Below, piece by piece: positions 5,526 through 6,927 of a DNA stretch of 6,927 bases (its first letter is position 1; each line of letters opens with the position of its first letter). The notes under the pieces are model-generated. The model was given only the letters and a program-made list of their open reading frames with translations. It did no database searches and had not been told where the DNA came from. The stretch is from Dehalococcoidia bacterium. Lineage in GTDB: Bacteria > Chloroflexota > Dehalococcoidia > DSTF01 > JALHUB01. The translations under genes and the position numbers were made by a program. The DNA is taken from contig JALHUB010000190.1 in assembly GCA_022865685.1 (NCBI GenBank), forward strand, positions 1-6,927, in the 5' to 3' direction.

Positions 5526-6343
5526 TGCTCAGTCGTGCTCCGGTCAGATGATGACGCGTTTCGTTTACGGGGAAACCAGGGGATGAAGACACTAGTGCTC
5601 TCGACGTATTCGCGGTACTTGGGCTTGGTCTCGACCTGGGCCTTCTCGAGCAAGGCCACGCCTGACACTCGCAGCAGCATGAAAGTGAGCAGGATTGGGC
5701 TGAAGATGGTCCAGAAGCCCCAGCGCGTGCCGGCGGCGATCAAGTAGAGCCCCCACCACATCGTCGCCTCGCCGAAGTAGTTCGGGTGGCGCGTGTAGGC
5801 CCAGAGGCCGCTCCGCATCACCTTGCCTTCGTTCGCCGGATCAGCCCTGAAGCGGGCGAGATGCCAGTCGCCGACCGCCTCGAAGAAGAAGCCGACGCAC
5901 CAGACAGCGGCCCCAAGGATGTCGAAGACGGCGAAGTGGTCGGGCGTTCGGTTCGACTGCGCCGCCATCAAGGACAGGGCGATGATCCACGTCAGCAGGC
6001 CCTGAAGCATGAAGACCTGAAAGAAGCTCACCCACCAGTATCTCTTGCCCCATCTCTGTCGGAACGCCTGATAGCGGTAGTCTTCGCCCTTACCCCAGTT
6101 GCGGATCACGATGTAGCCGGCGAGACGGAAGCCCCAGATTCCGACCAGGGCGGCGACGAGCGCTTTTCTGCCCGCGAAGCCGTCGCCGGTGATGGCGTAG
6201 ACCACGGCGAGGAGCACGAAACCCAGGCCCCAGAGGGGATCGACCGTGCTGGCGTCCCGGCGCATGACGCTGATCAGCCAGCCGCAGGTCATAAAGACCA
6301 CGGTGACCAGGAGGCTCAGTCCGACGATCTGCAGTTGCGCCAT
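5522..6343 (-). CDS. DUF1295 membrane protein, steroid 5-alpha-reductase/ICMT-like
   Basis: 273 residues from the ATG at 6343. About seven hydrophobic segments are visible (4-24, 40-53, 59-80, 105-128, 138-158, 191-205, 209-231). The DUF1295 marks are STVDPLWG (32-39), LAGYIVIRNWGKGEDYRY (74-91) and, near the C-terminus, SGLWAYTRHPNYFGE (178-192). RHPNY-GE is the cofactor-binding motif shared with steroid 5-alpha-reductases and isoprenylcysteine methyltransferases, so an enoyl-lipid reduction or a methyl transfer in the membrane is the likely chemistry; which one is not decidable. An in-frame GTG at 6394 would add 17 residues, but it lacks a good ribosome site and lies upstream of the predicted transcript start; AGGGA sits 10 nt before ATG 6343. 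First gene of a two-gene unit with the acyl-CoA ligase. Confidence 0.88.
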   Translation of the reverse strand: MAQLQIVGLSLLVTVVFMTCGWLISVMRRDASTVDPLWGLGFVLLAVVYAITGDGFAGRKALVAALVGIWGFRLAGYIVIRNWGKGEDYRYQAFRQRWGKRYWWVSFFQVFMLQGLLTWIIALSLMAAQSNRTPDHFAVFDILGAAVWCVGFFFEAVGDWHLARFRADPANEGKVMRSGLWAYTRHPNYFGEATMWWGLYLIAAGTRWGFWTIFSPILLTFMLLRVSGVALLEKAQVETKPKYREYVESTSVFIPWFPRKRNASSSDRSTTEQ

Positions 6344-6377
6344 ATTGGGGGCATCCCTGCTTTTTACTGCTAGGTCT

Positions 6378-6407
6378 AGGATCGCCCGCGGCACGTCGCC
6401 TTGTCAA
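6378..6407 (-). promoter_or_regulatory. Candidate promoter for the DUF1295-ligase pair
   Basis: A perfect TTGACA (-35) at 6407-6402 on the minus strand is followed after 18 bp by GATCCT (6383-6378), a poor -10 with three of six matches. The transcript start would be near 6371, about 28 nt before ATG 6343. The -35 is convincing and the -10 is not. Confidence 0.35.
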
Positions 6408-6517
6408 GCGCCTCGCATGTCATACTATGCTTTCGCGACGCGAGATCTCGGTCTCCTATCTGCATCGGCGAAGAGCTGATGGTAAGCTTGCGCAAAGAGG
6501 CATCACGTGAGAATCTC

Positions 6518-6582
6518 TGGTGGGCGCTGCAGGGCTCGAACCTGCGGCCTCCTGGGTGTAAACCGTCTCCGCCTGAGCGCTG
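6518..6582 (-). pseudogene. 3' half of tRNA-Val (TAC), 5' half lost; probable att site
   Basis: Reading the minus strand from 6562: anticodon loop TTTACAC (anticodon TAC at 6560-6558), 3' anticodon-stem strand CCAGG, variable loop AGGCC, perfect T-stem GCAGG/CCTGC around TTCGAGC, acceptor strand AGCGCCC, discriminator A and an encoded CCA (6520-6518). Upstream the tRNA decays. The 5' anticodon-stem strand is GACGG, so only two of five pairs form. The D-arm keeps GCTCAG but has no matching GAGC, and no GGGCGCT acceptor strand sits where it should. An intact tRNA is therefore ruled out. A conserved segment running from the anticodon loop to the CCA end is the usual core left by tyrosine-recombinase integration at tRNA genes. 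Simple decay of a duplicated tRNA is the alternative. The 6344-6673 stretch holds nothing else but two promoters. Confidence 0.75.
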
Positions 6583-6611
6583 TGAACAGAATCAACGTCC
6601 CTTCGCCCCTA

Positions 6612-6640
6612 TTGATCAACGCCGTGCGCCGGAGTAGATT
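6612..6640 (+). promoter_or_regulatory. Promoter of the substrate-binding lipoprotein gene
   Basis: TTGATC (-35, 6612-6617), a 17-bp spacer and TAGATT (-10, 6635-6640), each four of six to consensus. Predicted start is near 6647, leaving a short leader that contains the strong ribosome site AAGGAG at 6661-6666. Confidence 0.5.
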
Positions 6641-6673
6641 GTGGAAGGTCGCACGAGAGCAAGGAGATACATG

Positions 6674-6927
6674 ATGAAACGCTGGACATTCGTGGCGCTA
6701 ATCCTTTCCCTAATGGGAGCCAGCCTCGTCGTAGCCGGCTGCTCGGACTCGAAGGAGGAAGCGTCGGGCCCGACGCCCGGCGGACCGGTGCCCGGCGTCA
6801 CCGACACCGAGATCCTGCTCGGAACGCACATGCCGCTGAGCAAGTCGCCGGCCGCCTCCTGGGGCGTTGTCGCCGATGGCATGAAAGCCTACTTCGAGTA
6901 CGTCAACTCCCAGGGTGGCGTAAACGG
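6674..6927 (+). CDS. Branched-chain amino-acid type ABC substrate-binding lipoprotein, N-terminal part
   Basis: The first 84 codons are present; the gene leaves the window at the right edge. MKRW and a hydrophobic core (6-21) lead to a lipobox VVAGC with the lipidated cysteine at 23, so the protein is exported and anchored at the outer face of the membrane. An acidic, Gly/Pro-rich linker follows. GVTDTEILLGTHMPLSKSPA and then ADGMKAYFEYVNSQGGVNG is the classic start of the Peripla_BP_6 (LIV-binding) fold, which captures branched-chain amino acids, amides, urea or short acids for an ABC importer. AAGGAG lies 7 nt before this ATG and 4 nt before an adjacent in-frame ATG at 6671; the spacing favours 6674 slightly. 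Permease and ATPase genes, if linked, lie beyond the window. The ligand cannot be deduced. Confidence 0.88.
   Translation, partial: MKRWTFVALILSLMGASLVVAGCSDSKEEASGPTPGGPVPGVTDTEILLGTHMPLSKSPAASWGVVADGMKAYFEYVNSQGGVN

Noticed and set aside
6427..6510. 27-residue plus-strand frame beginning MLSRREISVSYL
   Set aside because: No ribosome site, no promoter placed for it, and no recognisable family; it is too short to support on sequence alone.
6503..6510. TCACGTGA palindrome just past the tRNA-Val fragment as a terminator or operator
   Set aside because: It leaves no loop for a hairpin, has no phased partner, and 8-bp palindromes are expected by chance.
6401..6637. 78-residue plus-strand frame containing WWALQGSNLRPPGCK
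   Set aside because: GSNLRPxxCK is the well-known false peptide produced by reading across the antisense of a tRNA 3' end; it coincides with the tRNA-Val fragment and has no ribosome site.
6616..6882. Minus-strand frame opposite the lipoprotein gene
   Set aside because: The plus strand has a promoter, a strong ribosome site, a signal peptide with lipobox and a clear family match; the minus frame has none of these.

Overview
This is a high-GC bacterial window. It fits an uncultured Chloroflexota lineage (Dehalococcoidia/SAR202-like), but that placement rests on recalled protein styles: the branched-chain amino-acid binding lipoprotein, a PDZ plus DUF5666-like anchored protein, and a small two-helix membrane protein. 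No marker gene is present to fix it. Starts include probable ATG and TTG codons, and genes are tightly packed in short coupled pairs.

Layout, left to right. (1) 1-244, minus: N-terminus of a multi-pass glycosyltransferase of the ArnT/PMT (GT39/GT83) type, with an extended -10 promoter at 287-295. (2) 372-397: a hairpin terminator for the next gene. (3) 443-1378, minus: a membrane-anchored PDZ protein with no protease domain and a Gly/Asn/Met-rich tail. (4) 1379-1530: a divergent control region. It holds TTAAC repeats at 11- and 22-bp spacing that end 10 bp before a -10 element for the PDZ gene, and a separate plus-strand promoter that ends just before an ATG. (5) 1531-1728, plus: a 65-aa membrane protein that looks internally shortened. 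(6) 1768-3225 and 3227-3634, plus: an atypical SDR/DUF2867 protein and a DUF2177 membrane protein, one base apart. (7) 3635-3740: a short convergent gap with no clear terminator. (8) 3741-5525 and 5522-6343, minus: a long-chain acyl-CoA ligase and a DUF1295 membrane protein of the steroid 5-alpha-reductase/ICMT-like superfamily, overlapping by ATGA. (9) 6344-6673: a 330-base gene-free stretch with a promoter for the DUF1295 gene, the 3' half of a tRNA-Val(TAC), and a promoter for the last gene. (10) 6674-6927, plus: N-terminus of a branched-chain amino-acid type ABC substrate-binding lipoprotein.

How the genes may work together: the SDR/DUF2867, DUF2177, acyl-CoA ligase and DUF1295 genes form two convergent coupled pairs. 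All four can be read as lipid-related or membrane functions, so a fatty-acid or membrane-lipid modification module is a reasonable hypothesis, but no substrate can be read from the sequence. The PDZ protein looks like an envelope protein under response-regulator control. The tRNA-Val fragment keeps an intact 3' half and has lost its 5' half, which is the usual form of an integration scar; its orientation would put any element to the right, beyond the window.

I found no CRISPR array, transposase, integrase, rRNA or intact tRNA.
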